Assembly (NCBI RefSeq): GCF_024323335.1
Contig: NC_066579.1
Coordinates: 352,291,400-352,355,399 of the forward strand
Source: Lathyrus oleraceus
Lineage: Eukaryota; Streptophyta; Magnoliopsida; Fabales; Fabaceae
Direction of reading: 5' to 3'
Length of the DNA: 64,000 nt
Below, one piece after another: positions 1 to 10,174 of the stretch; the first letter of the stretch is position 1; each line of letters opens with the position of its first letter. Position numbers and translations under genes: made by a program. The notes under the pieces were generated by a model. The model saw nothing but the letters and a program-made list of their open reading frames with translations. It ran no database searches and was not told the DNA's origin.

Positions 1-2313
1 GAGCTCCCCCATCATACTCATCTCGAATTCACCCTGCATAAGGTCAGAAAACTCTCTCACAAGACTCATGTTAGTAGATCCAAATATGATATCATTTACA
101 TAAATTTGCACTAATATCAAGTGCTTTCCTTGACGTTTAATGAAGAGGGTTGTGTCAACCTTTCCTCTTGAGTATTTTTGATCGAGTAAGAATTTGCTTA
201 GTCTCTCATACCAAGCTCTAGGAGCTTGTTTGAGGCCATACAAAGCTCTTTTTAGTTTATAGACATGATCAGGATACTCATGGGATTCGAAACCCGGAGG
301 TTGTGCGACATAAACCTCTTCATTTATGTGACCGTTAAGGAATGCACTCTTGACATCCATTTGGAATAACTTAAAGTCTTTCGCACAAGCGAAAGCAAGG
401 AGAAGGCGTATAGCCTCGAGTCGGGCAACCGACGCATAAGTTTCCTCATAGTCGATGCCTTCCTCTTGGTTATACCCTTGCGCGACTAAACGCGCCTTAT
501 TACGGGTTATTACCCCGTTTTCGTCCAGCTTGTTCCTAAACACCCATCGGGTGCCGATTACTCGATGATCTCGCGGAGGAGGGACAAGGTCCCAAACCTC
601 ATTTCTGGTGAACTGATTAAGTTCCTCCTGCATTGATAAAAACCAGTGTTCATCGAGTAGGGCTTCTTTAGGGTTTTTAGGTTCCATCTGCGAAACGAAA
701 GCGAAGTGATAACAGAAGTTACTTAGCTTAGATCGAGTTGTTACGCCCTTTGATATGTCCCCGAGAATGTTGTCTATTGGATGGTCTTTGGAAGACTTCC
801 AAGCTTGAGGAAGATCATCGTTTGAAGGCGGATGAACTACCTCGGTTTCCTCATGGTGTACATCTTTGTCCTCCTCAATTTTGACTATGTCGGGTTGATC
901 AATCCCCGGCTCGCCACCTTTGAGTATGTCTTCAGTAGATGTACCTGCACCATGTAAAACACTACCCTTTCCGACATTTCTCGGATTGGATTCATCAAAA
1001 GTGACATGTACAGACTCTTCTACAGTAAGTAATCGCTTGTTGTATATTCTATATGCTTTGCTAGATTGAGAGTATCCGAGGAAGATACCTTCGTCGGCCT
1101 TGGAATCTAATTTCCCTAAGTTTTCCTTTCCATTGTTCAATACAAAACATTTGCAACCAAAGACATGTAAGTGAGAAACATTTGGCTTTCGCCCTTTTAA
1201 AAGTTCATACGGTGTTTTGTTTAGAATGGGGCGAATGAGCACCCTATTCAAAACGTAACAAGCCGTACTAATGGCGTCAGCCCAAAAATATTTCGGTAAG
1301 CCACTTTCATTGATCATTGTTCTTCCCAATTCTTCCAAAATTCGATTTTTACGCTCCACAACCCCATTTTGTTGAGGAGTACGTGGAGCGGAGAAGTTAT
1401 GATCAATACCATGGTTACCGCAATATTCTTCAAATAAGTGATTTTCAAATTCACCTCCATGATCGCTTCTAATTGCAACAATGTTTGTATTTAGTTTATT
1501 TTGGGAAAGCTTAGCAAATCGTTCAAAGGCGGCGAATGTGTCACTCTTACTTACTAAGAAAATAGTCCAACAAAATCGAGAAAAGTCATCCACTATTACG
1601 AAACCGTAATAGTTTCCTCCTAGACTTTTAATCCTAGATGGCCCAAATAAATCCATATGGAGAAGCTCGAGAGGTCTCGTTGTTGAAACAATATTTTTGG
1701 ATTTAAATGAGATCCTCGTTTGCTTCCCCTTTTGACAAGCATCACAAAGGTGATCCTTGGTGAACTTAATTTTGGGGAGATCTAGGACTAGATCTTTTGA
1801 GACTACTTTGTTGAGTAAGTCAAAGTTAACATGTGCTAAACGCCTATGCCATAACCATGAATCTTCACTCATTGTTACGAGGCATTTGTCACTTGTTAAC
1901 GATACTTCATTTAAGTCAAGCATATAGACATTGTTCACACGAAGACCATTAAACATACTCTTCTTATCATCATTATGTACAATTTTGCAACAATCTTTTG
2001 AAAACGATACATTGTATCCTTTGTCACATAATTGACTGATGCTAAGTAGATTGTGTTTAAGACCTTCGACAAGCAACACATCAGAAATAGTAGTAGAGGA
2101 GGGATTACCTACACTACCTTTACCAAGTATTGCTCCACAGTTGTTATCACCATAAGTTACATATCCCTTCTTCTTAGCCACAAAGTCAATGAAGAGAGAT
2201 ATGTCACCTGACATGTGCCTTGAGCATCCACTGTCGAGAAACCATCTTCTCTCGGTAGTCTCGAGGCATTGTACCTGTGACAAGATAATTAACAAGAGAA
2301 GGTACCCAATTGC
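1..2313 (-). CDS. copia pol: protease, integrase, partial reverse transcriptase
   Basis: This frame is open for 771 codons without a stop and runs off the left edge. It encodes the enzymes that process the polyprotein, copy the RNA and insert the cDNA. The protease motif WFLDSGCSRHMSGD is encoded near 2200-2244. The integrase core lies around 1250-1700, including the PQQNGVVERKNRIL segment. The RT begins around 800 and ends at the window edge. The RT catalytic box at about 91-102 reads YVNDI where copia RTs have YVDD; the first aspartate, a metal ligand, has become asparagine (codon 94-96). The frame starts next to the gag stop in another frame, so expression would need frameshifting. Without the catalytic aspartate the RT should be inactive. 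Confidence 0.9.
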
Positions 2314-4043
2314 TTATTGGGTCCTGAGTGGTGAGGAACAAAATGGTTGCATTTGGGCATCCATTGATAAATGCCTTTAGGAACTAAAAACCTCCTAAAT
2401 CTACATTTAGCAATGGAATGGCCTTTCTTGCAACAATAGAGACAAGAGAAAGTTACATTTGGATTGCTTTTGCTATCTTCATTTTTTATAACATATTTAT
2501 ATTTTTGATATGGATTAACCATACTTTTTCGAAAATTAGATTTGTTGATAGCAAAAGTAATCTTGGGCTCAAGAGCCTTGTCAAGTTTGGCTTTTAGGTT
2601 TCTTACTTCACCTTGCCAAATGTAACAAGTATCACACCCAAAGTTCATCATTCTACTTTTAAGGTCCTCATAACTTGTTTTTGTGCTTTCCACTATAGAA
2701 GCTTTAAGAGCCTCAAGTTTCCGTTCGGATTCTTGAATTTTATGTTCCAAATGAGAAAAAAATTTCTTATTTGAGGCAAGCCTTTTAAAGGCTTCTTTTG
2801 CTTCATAGTGTAAAGTATCAAAAGCAGTTTGCAATTCATTATGAGACATACTAGAGGATTTTTCATATTTAGCATGTCGTACCTGTTTCTTTTTGTTCTT
2901 TTGATGAGCAGAAAGACATAGATTTGCATTTTCATCTTCATCACTAGAGCTTTCATCATCAGAGGAGTCGCTATCGCTTTCCCAAGCGATGTATGCTCTC
3001 CTTGGCTTTGATGGTTTCTTGTGTGGTTTGTATGAGTCTTTTTCTTTTGTCTTTTTGTTCATCGGACAGTCCGGTTTGTAGTGACCCGACTTTCCACACT
3101 TATAGCACGACCCTCTAGTTATTTTTCCTTTTGAGTCATCATTTTTGGAGAACCTAGATTGCTTCCGGAAGTTTACTAAGTTCTTCTCGGAATGTTGGAT
3201 GCCGTTCTTTCTCACGTAACGGTTGTAGCGTTTGACGAACAGCCCCATATCTTCACTCTTGTCCTCTTCTTCTTCGTCACTCGATGAATAATCACTTTGC
3301 TCTTTTGCTTGAGACTTTGAGGAGGAAGTCTTTAGAGCTATTGATTTCTTTTCACTCACATTTGCTTTGTCTTTCTTGTCTTTCTTTTCGTGTTGTTCCA
3401 GGCTTAAGAGAACTTGTTCGTGCTCTTGTAGTTTACCGAACAATGTTGTCAAGTCCAATGTGGTAAGATCATTTGCCTCTTTTATGGCGGTCACTTTCGG
3501 CTGCCATTCCCTGTTAAGACATCTTAAGATCTTATTAGTAGCAATATCATTGGAAACAGGCCTACCAAGTGAATGTAATCGATTGATGAGATGAGTGAAT
3601 CTCTTTTGCATGTCGGCAATGGTTTCCCCTTGCTCCATGAAAAAGAGATCAAACTCTTGTGTTAGTGTATTGATTCTAGCCAATTTAACATCATTTGTCC
3701 CCTCATGGGCAATTTGTAGTGAATCCCACATAGCCTTAGCAGTAGGACAATGGGATACACGATAGTATTCATCTACGCCTAATGAGGAGATTAGGATATT
3801 TTTGGCTTTCCAATCATAATTGTATTTCTTTTCATCATCATCGGTCCATTGTGTTTCGGGCTTAGGCACAACTTCGTTGTTCTCATTGGTCATGGTTATT
3901 TGAATTGGACCATTGAGAATAAAATTCCATATTTTTCTATCTATGGAATTTATGTGCACCCGCATACAGTCTTTCCAATAACTATAATTTTCACCATTGA
4001 AAACGGGAGCTCTATTGTAAGCCCCTTTAGGTTCGTTAGCCAT
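2289..4043 (-). CDS. copia gag (584 aa) with two CCHC zinc knuckles
   Basis: This is the capsid/nucleocapsid protein that packages element RNA in cytoplasmic particles. The ATG at 4043 is about 40 bp inside the primer binding site, as expected. Residues about 20-210 form a UBN2-type gag domain (WKDCMRVHI, then the CLNREWQPKVTAIKEANDL region). Ser/Asp/Glu-rich linkers follow. One zinc knuckle, CYKCGKSGHYKPDC, lies at residues 313-326, and a second, CLYCCKKGHSIAKC, at 534-547, with a charged coiled-coil-like stretch between them. The frame is uninterrupted. It ends with a stop at 2289 that overlaps the start of the open pol frame by about 25 nt in a different phase. The family-typical WVP motif after the last knuckle is present only in a third frame, pointing to small indels at the junction. 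Confidence 0.92.
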   Translation of the reverse strand: MANEPKGAYNRAPVFNGENYSYWKDCMRVHINSIDRKIWNFILNGPIQITMTNENNEVVPKPETQWTDDDEKKYNYDWKAKNILISSLGVDEYYRVSHCPTAKAMWDSLQIAHEGTNDVKLARINTLTQEFDLFFMEQGETIADMQKRFTHLINRLHSLGRPVSNDIATNKILRCLNREWQPKVTAIKEANDLTTLDLTTLFGKLQEHEQVLLSLEQHEKKDKKDKANVSEKKSIALKTSSSKSQAKEQSDYSSSDEEEEDKSEDMGLFVKRYNRYVRKNGIQHSEKNLVNFRKQSRFSKNDDSKGKITRGSCYKCGKSGHYKPDCPMNKKTKEKDSYKPHKKPSKPRRAYIAWESDSDSSDDESSSDEDENANLCLSAHQKNKKKQVRHAKYEKSSSMSHNELQTAFDTLHYEAKEAFKRLASNKKFFSHLEHKIQESERKLEALKASIVESTKTSYEDLKSRMMNFGCDTCYIWQGEVRNLKAKLDKALEPKITFAINKSNFRKSMVNPYQKYKYVIKNEDSKSNPNVTFSCLYCCKKGHSIAKCRFRRFLVPKGIYQWMPKCNHFVPHHSGPNKQLGTFSC

Positions 4044-4084
4044 TTTCTATCAACGTTGTATTTTGAAGCACGGAGTGAACCGGA

Positions 4085-4097
4085 GCTCCTGATACCA
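4085..4097 (-). other. primer binding site, initiator tRNA-Met type
   Basis: On the minus strand the sequence TGGTATCAGGAGC lies two bases inside the LTR end. It matches the 3' end of plant initiator tRNA-Met (TGGTATCAGAGC type) with one extra G. It fixes element orientation and the LTR edge at 4100. Confidence 0.8.
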
Positions 4098-5340
4098 CTT
4101 GTTAGACTATGGCACGGATCTAGAAGGGGGGGTTGAATAGATCCCAATTAAAAACTTGAGTCGGCGCTACCAATTTAAAAGAAAATTGGTTTTAAAAATT
4201 GTTTTAAGTGCGGAAGCAGCCGAGGAAAATTTTAGTCTAAAACGAACCGTTATTGGAAAACCGGATATGCGTTAAGCTAATGGAGTAGAGATAAAATGAA
4301 ATACTAATTACTACACGCTTGCACACTCAATTGATATATTTCACTAACTAGCAAGCCTAGTTCCAATGATCCAAAATACCAAATTAAACGGGATGTAAAC
4401 TTAAGACAACTTTGGCTTATGCAAATTCACAAACACTTGGTGTGCATACACTCCAAGAGATATTTGAGTTGAGTAAGTAATTCAAATTTATCTAGTACAA
4501 TACACTATTGTACTTTGTATTCAAACAACAGTTTCAAGCTCTTACTCAACTTATATCAACGTTCGGTAAAATTGCTTAAACTAAAATCACTTAATTTTTA
4601 AGCTGAAAAACAGATTATGCAGAAAATTAAAGAAGACAGAGATTTGATGAGGCAGTTCCCCCGCCGTCCTCGCTTCGGGGTACGTCTTCCCTCAATTCTA
4701 AAAATAGAATTGAGATGATTAATTAGATATCACCTGTGAAATTTAATCGTTTATACAAGGATTGCAAAGCATGTAAACAACAGAACTTCCAATGTGTTGA
4801 ACGATGCTTCCTATCCTTGCTCCTTGATTCAAGATGAATCAAGACCTTCGATCGTTGATGCTAGACCTCCGATTCCAGCCCCTTTGTTGAAGAATCTTCC
4901 GTTCTTCAAACCCTCGGCCCGGATGATCTCAAACACAACGAGTCGAACCCGAATCCTTCACTTCAATGCCACCGAATCCGCTACTAGACTGATGAAGACT
5001 TTCCTCTTCTCAATCACCTTCGCTCGGCTGAATATTGAAGAACGATTCGTCCAAAAACCCCCAAACACAAACCCGTATTGGAGGACAAAACCCTAACGGT
5101 TTTATTCAAGAAAGAACCTGCCACAAGCTTCAACCCGAACTGGATTCTTCGATCACAGCTTCGAACCTTATCACCTTTGTTCGATCACGAACCACATCAA
5201 AAGTAATTGTTTGCAGATGATGAGTTGTGAACTGTTGAAGATGAAGATGATGAGTCTTGGACACCTTTTTCACTATTTCTTGTTTCCTTGAACACTTGAA
5301 CTCAATTAGCAAATGTTGGTTAATAAAAGTGTTTTAACTT

Positions 5341-5350
5341 CTATATATAG
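5341..5350 (-). promoter_or_regulatory. LTR TATA box
   Basis: The palindromic CTATATATAG lies inside the LTR, between the repeat-rich U3 block and the R/U5 side. It is the best candidate core promoter for the minus-strand element. Confidence 0.5.
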
Positions 5351-5404
5351 TAACAGACAAAACCAATTAAAAATAACAGAATTTCAAATATTGGAAATAA
5401 CTCA

Positions 5405-5695
5405 GAAAACTGAGTTTACGCACGAGCGGTCGACCATAGGTCGGCGTGCGTTGAGCCGTGAGTGATGCGCCGACCCCTATGGTCGACCCATGGTTCTATG
5501 CGCTGACTCAGGATTACTTCATTAAGCTATGCGCTGACTTCTGGTCGACGCAAGGAGTTTTTGCGCTAACCCGTGAGTTATGCGCCGACCCTTATGGTCG
5601 ACGCAAAGGAGCATGCGCTGACCAATCTCAGTTCTGCTGAGCTTTGCGCTGACCCGTGAGCTTTGAGCTGACCCCTATGGTCGACTCAAGGCCTT
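5405..5695. repeat. GC-rich subrepeats in LTR U3
   Basis: Variants of TGCGCTGACC, often followed by CTATGGTCGAC, recur about eight times, several joined by a GTGAGTTATG or GTGAGCTTTG linker. The block stands out as GC-rich in an AT-rich LTR. It lies just upstream of the TATA box, where retrotransposon enhancer repeats usually sit. The regulatory role is inferred from position only. Confidence 0.65.
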
Positions 5696-5946
5696 CAAAT
5701 CTGCATAAAACTGTGTTTTGTGATTTTCATGCATTTCGTCATGATTACACTTTGTCCACATATGTTTTTGATCATTATAATAGGTTTAGACAAACATAGA
5801 AAAGGATATGGTGGATAATGTGTTTCATTTGTTTGTAGACGTGCATGATGGTCTTTTGTCATCATCGAAACTTGCGATCGTATGTTGTCTGACTCTTTGT
5901 CTTTACACAAACTTCGTTCTACATTGCAATCATGTCTCTTCTTACC

Positions 5947-8134
5947 ATGGGCCAAGAACACAGAGGCACTAGGGCAAACATTGCCTCATTCGTAAGTTTT
6001 TCTTGAACATTACCTCTTTCGTATGTTTACAATTTATTTTTTAAAAGTCCAATCTAATGATTGTTTATATTGTTTGTTTTTAAAGGATCCCAAGAAATTT
6101 CGTCAATGTTCACACCCTATGCCTTATCCAGACCCATGGTGCGTACCTTACATAGAGCATGCGGGGTTCGGTCATGTTATGCATGTCGTAAATGCCACAA
6201 TTGATGTCAAATTTTTTCTTGCTTTGTGTGAACGTTGGAGACCAGAGACACACATTTTTCACCTACCAATCGGTGAATGTACCGTCACACTAGAGGACGT
6301 GTACATGCTTTTGGGTCTTCGAATAGATGGTAAGCATGTGACTGGAAATGTTCAACAGCCCAACGAAATATGTGTTCAAATGTTGGGCGTAGATCTGGTC
6401 GAGGGTGAGGGATCTGCAAAAGCAAGGGGCCATGGTATTAAACTATCGAGCCTCCAATTCTATCACGACTCTATAAATTTGACTGAGGATTCGTCCGAAC
6501 AAGAAAAAATCATAAAAACAAGGGTTTACATTATGTTATTGTTTGGGAACTTGCTATTTCCCGAAGGCACGAGAAATAGCATAAACTTTATGTACTTGAG
6601 TTTGCTCGAGGACATTGATAGAATAAGCATGTATAGTTGGGGTTCTGCTGTATTGGCTTTCCTATATAGCTCTTTGTGTAAAAATGCACAAAATGACCAC
6701 TGTACATTTTCCGGATGTGCTTTTTTGCTCCAAACATGGGGGTGGTGGAGATTGCTGAGGCTAGCCCCAGAAAATCCTAACGTCTACTCCTTCCCCTACA
6801 CAACTAGGTAAATTTATGATGTTATTTCATTTTGTATATTTATTCTATAAATATTTGTAAATAATATTATTTATCTTTTTTTGTTTAGGTTCATTACAAC
6901 CGGACTAGATTACAGTCTTACCCCAAAAAATAAAATAATATTTTATCGTCAACTCTTGGATCGTCTCCGAGCACAAGATGTATTACCACTAAATCACTCA
7001 TCTTCTAACTGATTTATTAATATCAAGCATTCTCAATAAATAACATATTTACTTTTTTCTTTGCAGTTTATTTGGAGGCCATATTTGGGATTGGAACATC
7101 AACCCAACCCCGAAGATGCAGTTGTTTGGACAGCAAAAACGGCTATAATACGGTTCAGCACTGTGGAGATGCACCAAAGTGACTGTGTCAAACTGCAATT
7201 CGGAATGCATCAAGAAATCCCAGGCCCCCCAATGTCTTTGGAACCTTGGCATCTTAAAAAAGTCAGCCACCAGTGGTATGCCCAAAATTGGAAGGAATTT
7301 GCAAAGGAGTTCCGTAAAATGTGGAAAGACCGTGCCCATTATGTTCTACACTTTCTGGTGGCGCCCAACGAAATGAAGCCGACAAGGGAATATGTGGATT
7401 GGTATAGATCAAATACAAATCCAGAAATGATTGTGTCTGACCCGTTCTATTTGGACGATCCCCGGATGCAACAACCATATTTCCAACAACAACAACCACC
7501 ACAATATTCCCAACAACAACAACCGCCACAATATTACCAACAACAACAACCACCACCATATTACCAACAACAACCACCACCACCTTATTACCAACAACAA
7601 CCACCACCACCGTATTACCAACAACAACCACCACAACACATGTCCACCCCCAACCAAATCAACACTACATACCACAAACTCAACCCCAATACCATGAAGA
7701 TTACCAACACCAACCTTAACATTCCCACCACCATCAACAGTCCCAACACCTACCACAATATCAATCCCCCCACATCCACCAATCCCAACACTTCCATCAC
7801 GACGATGTCCCGAGCTCTTCCAGTCCTCCACCTAGCCCCGACACGGGTATACAAGAGGATTACCAACAAGACTACTACACACCACAACAAACATTATTCT
7901 TTAGCCAACCCGATTCAACCCTCAACTACCAAAGGCCACATTTCGAGGGCGCACCCAACAGGAGTCAGTTTGTCCCACCGAGACAAAGCTTTGAGGGCGC
8001 AGAGGGCACCCGCCTTTCCTACAGCATTGAAGGGACTTCGACCCAACCACAACGGCAAACGGCAAAGGGACGCGTTAGGACTAGGGGTGGTAATAGGGAA
8101 GCACCACCACCACGTGAGCCGTCTAGGCGAGTAG
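5947..8134 (+). CDS. MAIN-like protein, plant mobile domain (PMD), four exons
   Basis: Exons are 5947-5991, 6086-6807, 6889-6979 and 7067-8134. All three introns are GT-AG and phases match throughout, giving 641 aa. Exon 1 encodes MGQEHRGTRANIASF, a typical start for the family. Exons 2-4 carry the PMD of the MAIN/MAIL group (also annotated as serine/threonine phosphatase 7 long-form homologues), with the landmarks HLPIGECTVTLEDVYMLLGL, the GWWRLLRLAP segment and the exon-4 start FIWRPYLGL. MAIN-family proteins are nuclear and help silence transposons and keep genomes stable; many copies are transposon-borne. From about residue 440 the protein is Gln/Pro-rich. After about 7640 it is out of phase with the ancestral tail (separate entry). 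A minus-strand copia LTR ends some 24 bp before the ATG, so the native promoter is lost or displaced. The PMD is complete, but the gene may be a pseudogene. Confidence 0.8.
7473..7640 (+). repeat. Gln/Pro-coding trinucleotide repeat in MAIN-like exon 4
   Basis: Repeated CAACAACAACCACCACAATATTACC-like units of about 24-33 bp encode alternating Gln runs, Pro runs and Tyr pairs. The tract is slippage-prone. The reading frame changes just beyond its 3' end. Confidence 0.85.
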
Positions 8135-8181
8135 TTAGACCTCCCCCGTGCGGATCGTATCAGGGACCGCATAATATGTGA
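7640..8181 (+). pseudogene. out-of-frame ancestral C-terminal tail of the MAIN-like gene
   Basis: In the frame one base back from the upstream exon-4 frame, the DNA reads as a sensible low-complexity tail. It is His/Gln-rich, then Ser/Pro-rich around 7810-7845, and ends Arg/Gly- and Pro-rich (RVRTRGGNREAPPPREPSRR) with a stop at 8179-8181. One internal TAA lies at 7717-7719. The upstream frame reads through the same DNA as Thr/Asn/His-rich sequence to 8134. The pattern implies a one-base indel near 7635-7660 plus one nonsense change. The exact position of the indel is not resolvable by eye. Confidence 0.7.
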
Positions 8182-8410
8182 TAAATCCCAAATTAATAAT
8201 GCATTTTAATCATATCTTTATAATATTTGTCTTGTGTATTATTTTAATAAAAATATATTGTATTTATTATCTTTATATCTTTATCTTTAAAGATATTGTG
8301 TATCATATCTTTATATATATATGTTAATTTACATGTATATAAATTAATTTTTTTTCTAAAAATTTATAAATAATATTAATTACTTATAAATTAAATTAAT
8401 ATATATATAA

Positions 8411-8450
<40 letters not shown>

Positions 8451-8978
8451 TGTAAATAACATTATTTATATATATATTAATATAATTTATAATAAATATA
8501 AATTAATATAATTTATAATAAATATAAATTAATAAATTTAAAATAATTTAAAAAAGATTTAAAAAAAACATATTAAAAATAATTAAAAAAATAAAATAAA
8601 ATAAAAAAATAAAAAATAAAATAAAGGGTAGGCGCCACTCCTAGTGGCGACTTGCCTTACCCTTAAGGGTAGGCGCCAACTAGGGTGGCGCCCATGGCAA
8701 AAATAGGGCAAAAAATGCCCATTTTTGTAATTTTTTTGAAAATGGGGGTATTTTTGGAATTTTTTTTAAAAATTTGTATATTTAAAAAAAAACTTCTTCT
8801 GATGGAGATTTAAACCATCGATGCAATCAAGAGGCATTTTGCACTAGTAATATAGTTATAAAAAGTAAAATAAAATTAACCAACTGTTTTCTAATAAAAC
8901 ATTAAATTCCATCAATCACTTTAACTAAAAATAGATAGTTCAATAGGAAAAGAAGATATCTTAATTGATTCGGAAATT
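8182..8978. other. AT-rich intergenic stretch
   Basis: No coding signal was seen. It holds an AT dinucleotide run at about 8414-8448, A-rich runs at 8535-8625 and the GGCGCC palindrome cluster described separately. The MAIN-like gene presumably terminates here, but no clear poly(A) signal could be singled out in so AT-rich a sequence. Confidence 0.6.
8626..8692. repeat. cluster of palindromes built on GGCGCC
   Basis: There are three adjacent inverted repeats. CGCCACT/AGTGGCG (8633-8639/8643-8649) has a 3-nt loop. The perfect 14-bp palindrome TACCCTTAAGGGTA covers 8658-8671. GGCGCCA/TGGCGCC (8672-8678/8686-8692) has a 7-nt loop. The 12-bp direct repeat GGGTAGGCGCCA occurs at 8626 and 8667. 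The block is GC-rich within very AT-rich DNA. Confidence 0.85.
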
Positions 8979-9383
8979 TAGGTTGTGTTTGTTTCAAGTT
9001 TAGAAGTAATATTTCTTGAAATTTTATTCTCATTATTATTATTATTATTTAGAATAATATTTTTATTCAAGTATTTGACAAAAATTAACTTTGTTAGGAA
9101 TATTTATAATATTTATTTAATTTAAAAACTATAAAAAAAAAAAAAAAATGTGAGTAGTAGTGGGGAGTTATAGTTACTTGAACTTTATTCTCATGGGAAT
9201 GTTGGATTCTCACCTCCTAAATCTTGGAATAAAAATAGAAGAACCATATATAAATAAAGTTCCTAGGAATAAAATATGTCTTGGAATAGATTTTTAAAAA
9301 TTGAATCAAACATGAGAATGTTGCATTCCCATTACAATATTTCCGGGAATATTTTTTAAAACCTTAAAACAAACACACTCTTA
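8979..9383. mobile_element. MITE-like element, hAT-type terminal inverted repeats
   Basis: The left end TAGGTTGTGTTTGTTTCAAG and the reverse complement of the right end TAAGAGTGTGTTTGTTTTAAG form an imperfect inverted repeat around 400 bp of AT-rich, non-coding DNA. TGTGTTTGTTT termini are common in plant hAT-like MITEs. I could not find a convincing 8-bp target duplication, so the exact ends are uncertain. Confidence 0.55.
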
Positions 9384-9724
9384 GTTAAGATACACCAAAG
9401 ATAACTTCATTGATGTTTTGTCCTTTTCTCAATATTGTTTTGTGTTTTGGGTCGGCCTGACGGATTTTTGCAAACTCGGCAACAATTGGATAAAGATTTC
9501 ACTTGATACAAAATTTTCCTGATATGTGAGAATTATTATTATAATTGTCATCAAATATCTCTGTTGTGAATTATCCAACGGCTCTGCACAATTCTCTCCT
9601 AAGGAATGACAAGTTAGTTATTTCTTCTCTATTATATAGAGAGAATGCACCAAAATCAGGAAAAAAGTTTCAAATAATATTTCATTTCACACTTATTCTT
9701 CATATACTAACTTGAGCGTTAGAG

Positions 9725-9812
9725 TGTTAATCTTGCAGCTTCCCCACTCCACCGCGTCGGAAGCAACAATCCACCATCACCACCGTTCACCTTCTCATTT
9801 TTGGTTCCCAAA
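9725..9812 (+). repeat. U5-like terminal segment, copy 1
   Basis: GTTAATCTTGCAG, then CCCCACTCCACC, GTCGGAAGCAACAATC and CCATCACCACC, recur at 13876-13965 at roughly 80-85% identity judged by eye. The two copies bracket the gag-protease remnant and are best read as the ends of decayed LTRs. Confidence 0.65.
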
Positions 9813-10137
9813 AAGAACAATGGTGTTGTGTGGAAGAATTGACTTTTGATTCCTACGATTTCCATAATTTTACATCCGTTCTCCAACTTTTGAAGTTCGT
9901 AACTTCTTCCGATCATCAGAGCATATGCAACGGTGACGACATATCCAAGTGTAAGTTGTTTGCACTAACCTTGGTAGGGCTAGTATGATTGTGGTTCAAT
10001 GGCCTTCCTGATGGGTGTATTGATTCTTGGACGGAATTCCGTAAAATGTTTCATTTGCAATTCAATGCTCGGAAGTGACGACGTGTAACTGAAGTTGCCT
10101 TAGGCGGGATTATGTAGGAGAAAAGAGAGAGTTTGTG

Positions 10138-10138
<1 letters not shown>

Positions 10139-10168
<30 letters not shown>
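10139..10168. repeat. AT microsatellite
   Basis: An AT dinucleotide run lies just before the gag remnant. Confidence 0.9.
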
Positions 10169-10170
<2 letters not shown>

Positions 10171-10174
10171 ATTC

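Larger units (their letters stand above)
1..5923 (-). mobile_element. Ty1/copia (SIRE/Maximus-like) retrotransposon, 5' half
   Basis: Read on the minus strand the order is 5' LTR (5923 to 4100), primer binding site, gag, protease, integrase and the first part of reverse transcriptase, leaving through the left window edge. PR-INT-RT order places it in Ty1/copia. The two-zinc-knuckle gag, the initiator-Met PBS and the long LTR suggest the SIRE/Maximus lineage. RNase H, PPT and 3' LTR lie outside, so the target-site duplication and full length cannot be read. Coding parts are far better kept than those of the other copia elements here, which suggests a recent insertion. The outer LTR end is estimated, not proved. 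Confidence 0.88.
4100..5923 (-). repeat. 5' LTR of the left copia element
   Basis: The inner edge is TGTTAG at 4100, directly beside the PBS, followed by the GGGGGGGTTGAATAG motif common in SIRE/Maximus-type LTR ends. The outer edge is placed near 5923, where the minus strand begins TGTAGAACG. This is a best guess, because the partner LTR is outside the window. A TATA box lies at 5341-5350, and a GC-rich subrepeat block lies upstream of it in U3. The outer edge sits about 24 bp from the ATG of the MAIN-like gene. Confidence 0.72.

Noticed and set aside
7049..7339. 96-codon minus-strand frame
   Set aside because: Shadow of MAIN-like exon 4, whose plus frame is clearly the coding one.
7263..7634. 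Val-rich minus-strand frame opposite the Gln/Pro repeat
   Set aside because: It is the reverse reading of the CAA/CCA repeat (GTTGTTGGTGG), with no independent signal.
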